NCBI RefSeq assembly: GCF_025567305.1
Contig: NZ_JAOQJP010000004.1
Location: forward strand, 62,001-126,000
Length of the DNA: 64,000 bases
Source of the DNA: Lentihominibacter butyricus
GTDB lineage: Bacteria > Bacillota > Clostridia > Peptostreptococcales > Anaerovoracaceae
Direction: 5' to 3'
Part shown: positions 15,274 to 23,527 of the stretch, in pieces
Numbering within the stretch: the stretch's first letter is position 1
Layout of the letters: each line of letters starts with the position of its first letter
The notes under the pieces: generated by a model
Seen by the model: the letters and a program-made list of their open reading frames with translations, nothing else
Told to the model about the DNA's origin: nothing
The model's database searches: none
Translations under genes and position numbers: made by a program

Positions 15274-17394
15274 TCATTGTTTTTTATACCGCCGCCTTCT
15301 ATAAACAGCAGCCGCCACCAGACCTGCCGCAAGCACCGCTGCACTTACCGCAAGCCATATCCATGAAGCCGCTGACAGCGAGTTTTGCATTTCTGATCCT
15401 TCCGTTTTTTCTTGCTCATGTATCTCCTGCATATCGCTTTCCCCTGGAGGCTGATCCATATCGTTTGCGACCTGCATTTCCCCACTGCCGCCGGCAGGAT
15501 CCGGCACCTGCCCGGTATCAGCATTTTCGTTTGCCTCAGTATTCGTATCCCATCCAGCATTTGCACCATCCTGCGGCTTTGCAGCATCAATATTCTGATC
15601 ACTGCGTTCGGAAGCATTCATCGTTCCCATATCACTGATCTTGAGATCACCGGCATCCACCAGCGTGCTGCTTTCCTGCGTATCCGAAGTCGATCCGATC
15701 TCACCGTCAAGCTGCAGCCTCACACTCTGCGCACGCAGCAGACAGAACTCCTTCAGCGTTTCCACGCCCGTCTGAAACTCCTCATAGCTGCAGAATTTCG
15801 TAGGATCCTTTTCAACATACGGCGATATCATAGAAACAACATCATCGATCATCGTTTCGAAATATCCGCCATTAAAATATTCGTCGATAAACTGCGCCAG
15901 ATACTCGTGATACAGCTCGGTATACTCTTCATTTTCAAATATCCATGCTATCATCGGTCTGTCTTCCATACTTCCGCCTGAAACCGGCGAATCTATCGGA
16001 TAATTGACCAGCGACTCTGCGCTTTCCGCAGATACGAACCCGCCGAATGCCAGATTGTAATCCCACGGTATCATCTGCATCTGCCCGTCATTTTCATAAA
16101 GATAATAGTTGTGGATCATCGACCCTGTGTAGCTGTCAAAATTCAGTACGAAGTCATGCACTGCGAAATATTTTATAACTTCCTCTACATCTACCGCATC
16201 TTCAATATCTTCACCGCCTGAAAGCTTTTTCAGCGACTTTATCAGCCTGTTCATATCGCTGTCTGATGCATCTGTCTTCGCATTGTCGAATATATTCGGA
16301 TAGCTGTCGATATCATCGTCTATATATTTCAGCAGCACATCATCACTGCTGCCCATGCCTCCACCGGCACCTCCTTCATCCGGGGCCTGCATAGCTCCCT
16401 GCTCGCCCGGGAATGTCCCGGCACCGCCATCGTCTGCGCTTTCCATATCCTGAGGAGGGCTGCCCATATCACCGGCATCATCCTTTGAAAATCCTGACGG
16501 AGCATCAGGTATGCCACCATCCGGAGGCTGCCCGTCGCCCGCATCGGGGTTATTCTCCTGCTCCACGTCTCCGGCTTCATCAGGCAAATCCCCCATATCG
16601 AATTCGCCGCCATTGCCGCGGCCGCCTCCCATACCGGAACTGTCGGGCTTGTAAAGCTCCCCGTAGCTGCTGCCGTAATTACGCTGCAAAAAAGCATCCT
16701 CCACGCCTTCCACTGCGAGATACAGCCCCCAGTACTCACCATTGTAACTGACCAGCACCGCACTGTTCACTCCCGTCATATCTGCTATGTCGCCGATAAA
16801 AGCAGTACTGTCATCCTTCATACGTATCTCAAGATTCAGCTCTATCATCCCTTTCTGGGCTGACTTGCTCTTCACGACGCACTTCTGCACGTTTTCCTCG
16901 AGGAAAGCCAGCGCGTTCCTTTCAGCCTCGGGATCGGTGCAGGAAAGTACCACGATGTACGGATTGCAGTGCGATTTTCTGTTCACCATCACGAGCAGCA
17001 TGACCCCTATGATAACGCTGCCAATAACAGCAAGCGGTATCATTCCTGCAGCCAGCACTATGCCTGCCGCGATGGACCAGAACAGGAATGCGATATCAAG
17101 CGGCTCTTTTATCGCCGTACGGAAACGAACTATGGACAGCGCGCCGACCATGCCGAGAGAAAGCACCACATTTGAAGTCACAGCGATTATCACGACTGTC
17201 GTTATCATCGTGAGCGCGACCAGCGTCGTCCCGAAGCTCGACGAATACATCACTCCCTGGTATGTCTTCTTGTAGACCAGGAAAATGAACATGCCCAGCC
17301 CGAAAGCCAGCGCGAGCGCGAGCGCCATATCCAGTATGCTCACGCTTGTTATGTGCTCCAGAAAACTCGATTTGAAAATGTCATTGAACGTCAT
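15274..17394 (-). CDS. DUF4956 membrane protein fused in frame to the C-terminal half of a CotH-type protein
   Basis: The 706-residue product joins two families that are usually separate neighbours. Residues 1-219 are a DUF4956 protein with four or five membrane segments (GALSIVRFRTAIKEPLDIAF) and the soluble tail ending VLVSYNGEY. From about 220, WGLYLAVEGVEDAFLQRNYG is CotH-like, then a Gly/Asp/Pro-rich stretch, the CotH metal-site segment MIPWDYNLAFGGF, and a C-terminal membrane anchor with RRRRYKK. The CotH signal peptide and N-terminal nucleotide-binding part are missing, so kinase activity is unlikely. The junction near 16735 lies at a shared GEYWG-like position. Either a true fusion, a deletion remnant or an assembly collapse. 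Downstream of the VTC gene. Confidence 0.85.
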   Translation of the reverse strand: MTFNDIFKSSFLEHITSVSILDMALALALAFGLGMFIFLVYKKTYQGVMYSSSFGTTLVALTMITTVVIIAVTSNVVLSLGMVGALSIVRFRTAIKEPLDIAFLFWSIAAGIVLAAGMIPLAVIGSVIIGVMLLVMVNRKSHCNPYIVVLSCTDPEAERNALAFLEENVQKCVVKSKSAQKGMIELNLEIRMKDDSTAFIGDIADMTGVNSAVLVSYNGEYWGLYLAVEGVEDAFLQRNYGSSYGELYKPDSSGMGGGRGNGGEFDMGDLPDEAGDVEQENNPDAGDGQPPDGGIPDAPSGFSKDDAGDMGSPPQDMESADDGGAGTFPGEQGAMQAPDEGGAGGGMGSSDDVLLKYIDDDIDSYPNIFDNAKTDASDSDMNRLIKSLKKLSGGEDIEDAVDVEEVIKYFAVHDFVLNFDSYTGSMIHNYYLYENDGQMQMIPWDYNLAFGGFVSAESAESLVNYPIDSPVSGGSMEDRPMIAWIFENEEYTELYHEYLAQFIDEYFNGGYFETMIDDVVSMISPYVEKDPTKFCSYEEFQTGVETLKEFCLLRAQSVRLQLDGEIGSTSDTQESSTLVDAGDLKISDMGTMNASERSDQNIDAAKPQDGANAGWDTNTEANENADTGQVPDPAGGSGEMQVANDMDQPPGESDMQEIHEQEKTEGSEMQNSLSAASWIWLAVSAAVLAAGLVAAAVYRRRRYKKQ

Positions 17395-17454
17395 GATTTA
17401 TTATCTCCTTTATTTTTCACTTGAATGTATCTGACCTGAGGCCCCATTGTCCTG

Positions 17455-18126
17455 TCAGCCGTATATCCTGCATGCGGCATATTTGGAAAACGCGCCTGAC
17501 CGGCACCCCGGTATCTGCACTGCGTCGCATATCACATCCGGCAGATATTCATCCCATTTGACTTCCAGTATCGCCGGAGCATCTCCTGCCGGAACGGTTA
17601 TGCATCCCGGATCGAGAAAATCCGTGCATCTGAGTCCCGTCCTGATGTTATAGTCGATAGTCACGCGTACATTCCCCGGGGCATATACGAACGGCTCCCT
17701 GGTGTAATCCACGATAGTTTTCGGCATCAGTCCCTGGCTCTTTATCTTGCTGTAAAGCTCTCCGACAAGCGGTATGCTGCTGCCCCGCATCCACTCGCAG
17801 TTTCCTTCGGAAAGAGCCTGCGCCTGGCTTTTTGTCAGCCTTGCACGTTCTTTCATGCACAGTCCGTTCACCTTGCTTTTCTTTTCAATATGTATGACTG
17901 AATCATCCAGATCGTAATACCTTATACGGAATTTCTCGCGGCGATCCACACCGTCTATCTTTTCCCTGAGCGCCTTGTCATACATATTGTCAAAATACAG
18001 GCTCCGTATCATATACCGTCCGCCTGTCGCATGCCCGTCGCGCTTCATCACCGCGGAAAGCCTCTGCCTGAGTATCAGCATGTCGATATGGCTTATCTCG
18101 TGTTTCCATTCGTGCCTGTATTTCAT
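17455..18126 (-). CDS. VTC-domain polyphosphate polymerase-like protein
   Basis: About 223 residues from MKYRHEWKHEISH; AGGAGG eight bases upstream fixes this start although the frame opens further back. The VTC fold is recognised from the basic first strand, RSLYFDN, REKFRIRYYD, the EKKSKVNGLCMKERARL stretch and ILEVKWDEYLPD: alternating charged strands lining a tunnel. The eukaryotic VTC catalytic subunit makes polyphosphate from ATP; bacterial relatives are uncharacterised and often sit with DUF4956 and CotH genes, as here. The start codon overlaps the stop of a six-codon upstream frame. The promoter bears the same repeat operator as the two-component genes. Confidence 0.85.
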   Translation of the reverse strand: MKYRHEWKHEISHIDMLILRQRLSAVMKRDGHATGGRYMIRSLYFDNMYDKALREKIDGVDRREKFRIRYYDLDDSVIHIEKKSKVNGLCMKERARLTKSQAQALSEGNCEWMRGSSIPLVGELYSKIKSQGLMPKTIVDYTREPFVYAPGNVRVTIDYNIRTGLRCTDFLDPGCITVPAGDAPAILEVKWDEYLPDVICDAVQIPGCRSGAFSKYAACRIYG

Positions 18127-18143
18127 CTCGTATTCCTCCTCAT
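18123..18143 (-). other. Six-codon upstream frame overlapping the VTC gene start
   Basis: ATG AGG AGG AAT ACG AGA TGA has its own ribosome site (CAGGAGG seven bases upstream). Its TGA overlaps the VTC start codon as ATGA. The two AGG codons also form the VTC ribosome site. This layout would couple VTC translation to passage of a ribosome over the small frame. Confidence 0.4.
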
Positions 18144-18172
18144 GAAAAAACCTCCTGTATTCCGATATCATC

Positions 18173-18205
18173 ATCATACAGAAGGAAGATTGAAGTTTTA
18201 TTGAA
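18173..18205 (-). promoter_or_regulatory. VTC operon promoter with direct-repeat operator
   Basis: TTCAAT-AAAAC-TTCAATCTT (18186-18205) lies seven bases before TATGAT (18173-18178). The 11-base repeat period and its place over the -35 region are typical of an OmpR/PhoB-family activator. The same repeat precedes the adjacent response regulator gene. Confidence 0.7.
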
Positions 18206-18263
18206 ATATGAAATTTTTTTATGCCGGTATGCCGGCCTTGTCTCGTATGCCTCACCGTTCATA

Positions 18264-19517
18264 TCATTCTGCCGGCAGCTGCACGCGAAATTCCACGAGT
18301 CCGTCATGACAAAGCACTTTTATGCTGCCCCGGTGCGAATCAGCGATCGCCTTTGCTATCGCAAGCCCCAGTCCGTAATGGCCGCTCCCGCTGTTCCTCG
18401 ATTCATCAGCGCGATAAAAGCGTTCGAATATCTGCTCCCGCTGTTCTTCAGGTATCTCGTCGCCTGCGTTTGTCACCGAAAGCACTGCATCACCGTGCTC
18501 TTTTGAAAGGCTTACAGACACATTCCCGCCTGCGCTGCCGTGACGTATGGCATTATCGACCAGTATCGATACAAGCTGTTTCAGCTCTGCGCTGCTGCCC
18601 TCTGTCAGTATCCCTTCCTGTATCCTGCTTTCTATCAGCAGACCGGCCTCGAACGCGACGCTTTCAAAAGGCAGCACCTCACCGCATACCAGGTGACTGA
18701 GATCCAGTCTTTCCATCTGCGGCTGCACGTTTTCCGCCCGCGCGAGCTCCAGAAGCTGTGTTACCAGCACTCCCATACGCTCGTTCTCATGCTGGATATT
18801 GCTGAGCCACTGATTTTCTCCAAGCTCTCTCGCCAGCAGTTCGGCGTTGGCATTCACGACAGATACCGGAGTCTTCAGCTCATGCCCGGCATCCGAGATG
18901 AACTGCTTCTGTTTCCTGTAGCTTTCCTCCAGCGGCCTCACTATATTCTTCGCCAGAAACAGTGAAATAAAGAAAAATACGATCAGCGCGGCTCCTCCGA
19001 AAATAAACGTATATCTGAGCAGCGTGGCTGCGCTTTCATTGATGACCGTATTGTCCATGAATGTCACCAGCGTATATCTGCCCTTGTCTGCAGCGTAAAA
19101 AGCAAGATTCCCCTCGCTTCCCTTCTGCGTTCCGCTGTCCGCTATGCTCTTCGCCAGAGCTTCCAGCTCGTCATCACTGTAGACCGTCGGAGACTCGTTG
19201 CTGATCGCAAGCACTTCTCCGCCATCTGACAGCGCTACCGTGTAGAAATTCGCCATCATGAATCTCGGAGAATCCGTGAATCCCGGCTCCCCGTCGCCCG
19301 GCGCACTGTCGCCCGGTTCAGGCCTTTCAGGCGGCATATCGGCCTCCTCATCCGGAAGCGTATACATATCAGAATGAGCCTCCAGCATACGTTCATTCTG
19401 CCTGGACATCTCAAAATAGCTTGACGCATATATCATTCCCAGCGTTCCTGCCCACAGCAGCACGAGTATGGACATTATAGATGCAACGATTTTCTTTCTC
19501 GATTTTTTAAACATCAC
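18264..19517 (-). CDS. Membrane sensor histidine kinase
   Basis: A 417-residue sensor kinase, apparently intact. Segment ~10-32 is the first membrane helix; an extracytoplasmic region follows with an acidic, proline-rich stretch (PPERPEPGDSAPGDGEP) before a sensing domain; the second helix is near 170-195, with no clear HAMP domain. The phospho-acceptor is in ISDAGHELKTPVSVVNANAE, the N box is ILVDNAIRHG, and GLGLAIAKAI is the ATP lid. It overlaps the 3' end of the response regulator gene by 11 bases. Likely controls itself and the VTC-DUF4956-CotH operon; the signal is unknown. Its partner in this copy is broken. Confidence 0.92.
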   Translation of the reverse strand: MMFKKSRKKIVASIMSILVLLWAGTLGMIYASSYFEMSRQNERMLEAHSDMYTLPDEEADMPPERPEPGDSAPGDGEPGFTDSPRFMMANFYTVALSDGGEVLAISNESPTVYSDDELEALAKSIADSGTQKGSEGNLAFYAADKGRYTLVTFMDNTVINESAATLLRYTFIFGGAALIVFFFISLFLAKNIVRPLEESYRKQKQFISDAGHELKTPVSVVNANAELLARELGENQWLSNIQHENERMGVLVTQLLELARAENVQPQMERLDLSHLVCGEVLPFESVAFEAGLLIESRIQEGILTEGSSAELKQLVSILVDNAIRHGSAGGNVSVSLSKEHGDAVLSVTNAGDEIPEEQREQIFERFYRADESRNSGSGHYGLGLAIAKAIADSHRGSIKVLCHDGLVEFRVQLPAE

Positions 19518-19928
19518 CGTACCTCAGTTCATAGCCTACACCGCGGACAGCCTTTATCACCGTCTCCGATCCGACAAACGCCAGCTTCTTTCTCGTGAAC
19601 GACATATATACCTCTACGTTGTTGTACTCCGCATCACTTTCGAATCCCCAGATCTTGACCGCGAACTGCTCTCGTGTAAGTATCTGTACTCTGTTCGATA
19701 TCATATATTCCAGTATCCGGTACTCCTTTTCACTCAGTCTGGCGATCTCATAGCCGTTCATTCCCGGCAGCATGACATCCAGTATCATCATATCGTAAAC
19801 GCCGCTCTCTGCGGCAGCCAGACCGCTTATACCGTCTTCATAATGATCAACATCGTAATTTCAAAGCGCAGTATCTCGCACAGGGCCTGCGCCATCCTTT
19901 TTTCATCTTCTACGAGCAAAAGTCTCAT
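19507..19928 (-). pseudogene. OmpR-family response regulator, frameshifted and internally deleted
   Basis: Reads MRLLLVEDEKRMAQALCEIL from an ATG with a GGAGG site, then loses frame near 19857. Restoring one base in the TTTGAAATTACG stretch gives YDVDHYEDGISG and a normal receiver up to LDVMLPGMNGYEIA. That is joined directly to RLSEKEYRILEYM, the start of the winged-helix domain. Roughly 90-100 residues, the second half of the receiver with its Thr and Lys and the linker, are absent. The DNA-binding end (WGFESDAEYNNVEVYMSFTRKK, VRGVGYELR) is intact. No complete phosphorylatable regulator can be made. Sequencing error could explain the frameshift, but not the deletion. Confidence 0.85.
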
Positions 19929-19949
19929 TTCGACACCTCCACAGCTGAT

Positions 19950-19981
19950 ATTATACCATCAAAGATTGAAAAATCATTGAA
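19950..19981 (-). promoter_or_regulatory. Two-component operon promoter with direct-repeat operator
   Basis: TTCAAT-GATTT-TTCAATCTT (19962-19981) is followed after six bases by TATAAT (19950-19955). Same repeat and geometry as at the VTC promoter, so autoregulation and co-regulation by the adjacent regulator are likely. Confidence 0.75.
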
Positions 19982-20025
19982 ATCCGCTTTATGCATTTTT
20001 TCTTTATTTTAACACACGCTCTTGT

Positions 20026-20031
20026 TATAAT
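20026..20031 (+). promoter_or_regulatory. -10 element of the yprB-like gene
   Basis: Perfect TATAAT eight bases before the first plausible ATG, with a weak -35 (TTTATT) 17 bases upstream. Transcription would start at or next to the start codon. Confidence 0.55.
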
Positions 20032-20038
20032 AGGCATT

Positions 20039-21019
20039 ATGAAACATTTGACTATGAAGTACGAGGGCCCCCTTTACACCAGCAGCCTGCTGGATTTTTA
20101 CTTCAGCGGCATGCGTATCGGAGTCCTCGACATAGAAACGACAGGGCTGAATCCTGCGCGCAACAAGTTCATACTCGGCGGCCTGCTCGACCTGCAGACC
20201 ATGACGATGCATCAGTATTTTGCAGAGAACCGCGGCGAGGAGCGCCAGGTGCTTGAAGACTTTGCAGAAAAAGTCTCGGGACTCGACATGGTGATAACGT
20301 ACAACGGCAGACACTTCGACATGCCGTTCATCAACAGGAGACTGCAGCGGTTTTCCGCAGGAAGCTGCACGCCGTACGATCTGGATCTTTACCTCGTCGT
20401 CAACGGCCACTCGCCGATCAAAAAATTCGTTCCCAATCTCAAGCAGAAGACCGTGGAAAGCTACATGGGGCTGTGGTCGAACAGGGCCGATGAGATCTCC
20501 GGAGCCGAGAGCGTGGAGCTTTATGACCGCTATGAGAAGACCGGCGATCCTGAGCTTTGCAGGAAGATCCTGCTGCACAACAGCGATGACGTGCTGCAGC
20601 TTGCCAGGCTGCTCAAAGTCGTGAGCAAGACGGATTTTCACAAGGCGATGTTCCATCTGGGTTTCCCGGTATGCGGACTGAATGTGGAAAAGATCGGGAT
20701 CTCGGGATCCATCATGACGGTGAGCGGCAGTCAGCGCGCTGAGCCGTTCGACTACACGGGTTTCAGCTTCGGTGATTATCCTGCGGAGATCAGGTTCAGC
20801 CGCAGGGATTCGGATTTTCATATAAAGTTTCCGGTCATCCGGGACTCGGGGCTCGTTATCGCGGATCTGGACGCCGCCGGGCTGCCTCGCGAAGATTTCG
20901 CGATCTATCCTTCATACAGCAGCGGATTCATCGTGCTGGAGGATCACGACAGGAAAAACCATATGGAAATAAATCAGTTTATCAGAGATTTTATCAAATC
21001 GTTTATCAGGAATTTATGA
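20039..21019 (+). CDS. YprB-type RNase H-like exonuclease domain protein
   Basis: A 327-residue protein of the ribonuclease H-like/DnaQ superfamily (YprB group). The acidic motifs are visible: GVLDIETTG (first Asp/Glu), ITYNGRHFDMPFI, and LLHNSDDVLQLARLL. The remainder is a less conserved C-terminal domain. Likely a 3'-5' exonuclease acting on DNA or RNA; the substrate is unknown. The start is uncertain: MKHLTMKYEG has no ribosome site but sits at the predicted transcription start, so it may be leaderless; an earlier ATG lies upstream of the -10 element. Followed after 13 bases by proA. Confidence 0.8.
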   Translation: MKHLTMKYEGPLYTSSLLDFYFSGMRIGVLDIETTGLNPARNKFILGGLLDLQTMTMHQYFAENRGEERQVLEDFAEKVSGLDMVITYNGRHFDMPFINRRLQRFSAGSCTPYDLDLYLVVNGHSPIKKFVPNLKQKTVESYMGLWSNRADEISGAESVELYDRYEKTGDPELCRKILLHNSDDVLQLARLLKVVSKTDFHKAMFHLGFPVCGLNVEKIGISGSIMTVSGSQRAEPFDYTGFSFGDYPAEIRFSRRDSDFHIKFPVIRDSGLVIADLDAAGLPREDFAIYPSYSSGFIVLEDHDRKNHMEINQFIRDFIKSFIRNL

Positions 21020-21032
21020 AAGGAAAAATCAC

Positions 21033-22310
21033 ATGGATTTTATCGACAGTATCAAACAAGTAAAAGGTGACAGTTTTACGATGGCGTCGCTCAGCGAAGA
21101 TACGAGAAACAGTGCGCTGGAGGCGGTCGCAAAGGCGCTGACGGCAAACAAGGCCGAGATCTTCAAAGCAAATGAGAGAGACCTCGCAGCTGCAAAAGAA
21201 AGCTCCCTTGCCGACCCGATCGTAAACAGGCTGAAGTTCGACGACCACAAGCTTTCCACGTGCGTGACAGGCATATACGACCTCATCGACCTGGAAGATC
21301 CGCTTTTCAGAGAGCTGCTGAAGCGTGAACTCGACGATGATCTCGTGCTGACAAAGGTGACATGCCCTATCGGCGTGATCGGCGTCATCTTCGAATCGAG
21401 ACCTGATGCGCTGGTGCAGATCGCGTCTCTCTGTATAAAGAGCGGCAACTGCATCATCCTCAAGGGCGGCAGCGAAGCGAAACACACGAACAGAGCACTC
21501 TTCGACGTGATCTATGACGCATGCATCAAGGCAGGACTTCCTGAGCATTTCGCAGTCCTCATCGAGGACAGAGCTGAGATCGGCGAGCTGCTCAAATGCC
21601 ACGACTATGTCGACCTGCTCATACCGAGAGGTTCGAACCAGTTCGTTCAGTATATCATGGAAAATTCAAAGATCCCTGTGATGGGTCACGCTGACGGCAT
21701 ATGCCACGTGTATGTCGACGGCGCGGCCAGCATCGAAAAGGCGATCCCGATCATCATCGACTCCAAGACTCAGTATGTAGCTGCATGCAATGCGGCAGAA
21801 ACACTGCTGGTGCACAAGGATATCGCGGACGTGCTGATACCGCTTCTCGCAGACGCATCCGGCAGCAGGATCAAGTACCGCTGCGACGCGGCCTCGATGG
21901 GCCTGATCCAGTGTGAGCCTGCGACTGACGAGGACTACGAGACGGAATACCTCGACTACATACTCACTGTCAAGATCGTGAATGATATAGACGAAGCGAT
22001 CGAGCATATAAACAGATATGGCTCACATCACACCGACTGTATCATAACAGAAGACAAAGATTCAGCCGAAAAATTCATGTCGCTCGTCGACTCCGCAGGA
22101 GTATACCTCAACTGCTCCACCAGATTCGCCGATGGGTTCAGATACGGCTTCGGCGCTGAGGTCGGCATCAGCACCGGCAAGATACACGCCCGCGGTCCTG
22201 TAGGTCTGGACGGACTCGTGACATACAAGTACCGCCTCGCCGGCAACGGCCAGATCGTCGCTGATTATGCCAGCGGCAAGTCGACATTCAAATTCAGGGA
22301 TCTGATATAA
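21033..22310 (+). CDS. proA: Glutamate-5-semialdehyde dehydrogenase (gamma-glutamyl phosphate reductase)
   Basis: Second step of proline synthesis: reduces gamma-glutamyl phosphate with NADPH. The 425-residue protein has the aldehyde dehydrogenase fold with VIGVIFESRPDAL and GGSEAKHTNRAL for substrate and cofactor. The catalytic cysteine is in AACNAAETLLVHKD, and YLNCSTRFADGFRYGFGAEVGIST is the conserved C-terminal block. Ribosome site GAAAGGA. Co-oriented with the yprB-like gene and separated from proB/proC by about 8 kb. Confidence 0.97.
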   Translation: MDFIDSIKQVKGDSFTMASLSEDTRNSALEAVAKALTANKAEIFKANERDLAAAKESSLADPIVNRLKFDDHKLSTCVTGIYDLIDLEDPLFRELLKRELDDDLVLTKVTCPIGVIGVIFESRPDALVQIASLCIKSGNCIILKGGSEAKHTNRALFDVIYDACIKAGLPEHFAVLIEDRAEIGELLKCHDYVDLLIPRGSNQFVQYIMENSKIPVMGHADGICHVYVDGAASIEKAIPIIIDSKTQYVAACNAAETLLVHKDIADVLIPLLADASGSRIKYRCDAASMGLIQCEPATDEDYETEYLDYILTVKIVNDIDEAIEHINRYGSHHTDCIITEDKDSAEKFMSLVDSAGVYLNCSTRFADGFRYGFGAEVGISTGKIHARGPVGLDGLVTYKYRLAGNGQIVADYASGKSTFKFRDLI

Positions 22311-22349
22311 AACTGCGAAATTTTAACAGAACGCCGCCGTATGGCGCGC

Positions 22350-22437
22350 AAAAAACAGCGATGCCACTGTACGCCCCCCGATCGTTAGATTTCTGATCTA
22401 GCTTTTGAAAGTTTGTACATTAGCTATCGCTGTTTTT
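22350..22437. terminator. Long imperfect stem between convergent genes, probable two-way terminator
   Basis: AAAAACAGCGAT (22351-22362) pairs with ATCGCTGTTTTT (22426-22437). The stem continues inward through GC and GTAC pairs, and the roughly 40-base head holds its own small hairpin. Both outer ends give T runs, so it can stop proA from one side and the DUF3842 operon from the other. At about 88 bases it is larger and more branched than an ordinary terminator. Confidence 0.6.
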
Positions 22438-22511
22438 GATTTGACCTTTATATCGCTTTTATATTCTCATATCTATGCCCGCGCGCTATATGCGCGTCCG
22501 TACCTGATGGC

Positions 22512-22530
22512 TCACCGGCGTTCGGCCGGT
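22512..22530. repeat. GC-rich hairpin downstream of the DUF3842 gene
   Basis: CACCGGC and GCCGGTG pair around a five-base loop, 30 bases after the DUF3842 stop codon. No T-tract follows; it may protect the mRNA 3' end. Confidence 0.5.
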
Positions 22531-22560
22531 GTTATGCCGGTATTTACATATCCTTAAACC

Positions 22561-22980
22561 CTAAAACGACTTTGTTTTCAGGAAATGGCCGAGCGCTTTC
22601 ACGGCATTGTCGACATGACCGCTGACAGACAGCTCTTCTACGCTGACGATATGTATGTGGCAGCGGTTTATCGGAAGCAGTATCTTGTACGTATGGCTTC
22701 CGCCTATCGCTGACGCCATCGCCGGAGACATCTCTCCCATCATCGAATTGGCATTTATTATTCCTACTACGCCCATAACGATATCGACATGCTGCATATT
22801 ATGTATTATGGCGTTTTCGCCCGTTGCACCGTCATCTGCGCCTGCCTTGAGCATCTGCCCTGTGGCCACTGAATTAGTGCCGAGCGCCACCACCTCGAGC
22901 TCCGGAAAAACTTTCTTGACCTTCTCAACGATGGCCCTGCCTATTCCTCCGCCCTGTCCGTCTACGACTGCTACTCTCAT
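22561..22980 (-). CDS. DUF3842 family protein
   Basis: About 139 residues from MRVAVVDGQGGGIG; a GGAGGAG ribosome site directly upstream decides this start over a frame opening four codons earlier. The N-terminal AVVDGQGGGIGRAIVEKV looks like a nucleotide-binding Rossmann glycine loop; NSMMGEMSPAMASAIGGSHTYKI is another conserved block. I recognise the family as DUF3842, which has no assigned function. It begins 12 bases after the FmdE-like gene and is last in the operon with the EIIC-like membrane protein. A role in binding or modifying the transported compound is only a guess. Confidence 0.75.
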   Translation of the reverse strand: MRVAVVDGQGGGIGRAIVEKVKKVFPELEVVALGTNSVATGQMLKAGADDGATGENAIIHNMQHVDIVMGVVGIINANSMMGEMSPAMASAIGGSHTYKILLPINRCHIHIVSVEELSVSGHVDNAVKALGHFLKTKSF

Positions 22981-22992
22981 GATCTCCTCCAT

Positions 22993-23526
22993 CTACAGAT
23001 GTTTCCATCCTCTGTCATAACTGCTGAAGCATTCTATGCATACAGGCTTGCCGTCATGCACGCGCATCTTCGTCTCTGCCGCCGCTTCTCCGCATATACT
23101 GCACTTGACAGATCTGAGAGATCTGGCTTTTTCCGGAAGTGCGACCCTTGGCTTTCCTGTATCGAAGACTTCTTCCAGAGGCGCCGTCAGCACGTATTCT
23201 ATGTATTCGCTGCCGTGCAGGCCTGCCTTCTTGTCCTTTGCCATGAGCCGGAAGCTGTCTCCTGTGCTCCTGTCAAAGAAATTGAATGCGAATTTGCCTG
23301 TGCCGTAATAGATGAGATTGCCTTTTCCCAGCGTACACCCGAGCACCGACTGTATGCCGTCTACTCCGCATGCATCGTTTTCCGTGATGCATACGATCTC
23401 TTCATCACCGCAGCGTTCCCTGCCGAATCGCTTCTGCGCCTCCATCGCGGCTCTCACTCCCAGAGCGAGTCCTCCGCACGTATGTCCGTGAAAATCAACT
23501 GCCTTTTCCCAGATTTGCCTGTTCAT
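22993..23526 (-). CDS. FmdE-domain protein with C-terminal zinc ribbon
   Basis: A 177-residue soluble protein. The N-terminal FmdE domain is recognised from AVDFHGHTCGGLALGVRAA (conserved His/Cys set), the middle ITENDACGVDGIQSVLGCTLGKGN, and FNFFDRSTG. The C-terminus has a four-cysteine zinc ribbon, CSICGE...CIECF. FmdE domains accompany molybdenum formylmethanofuran dehydrogenase but also occur alone in bacteria with unknown function. Here there is no dehydrogenase; the gene is flanked by the EIIC-like transporter (one-base gap) and DUF3842. The metal ligand set is visible; the substrate is not. Confidence 0.85.
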   Translation of the reverse strand: MNRQIWEKAVDFHGHTCGGLALGVRAAMEAQKRFGRERCGDEEIVCITENDACGVDGIQSVLGCTLGKGNLIYYGTGKFAFNFFDRSTGDSFRLMAKDKKAGLHGSEYIEYVLTAPLEEVFDTGKPRVALPEKARSLRSVKCSICGEAAAETKMRVHDGKPVCIECFSSYDRGWKHL

Positions 23527-23527
23527 A

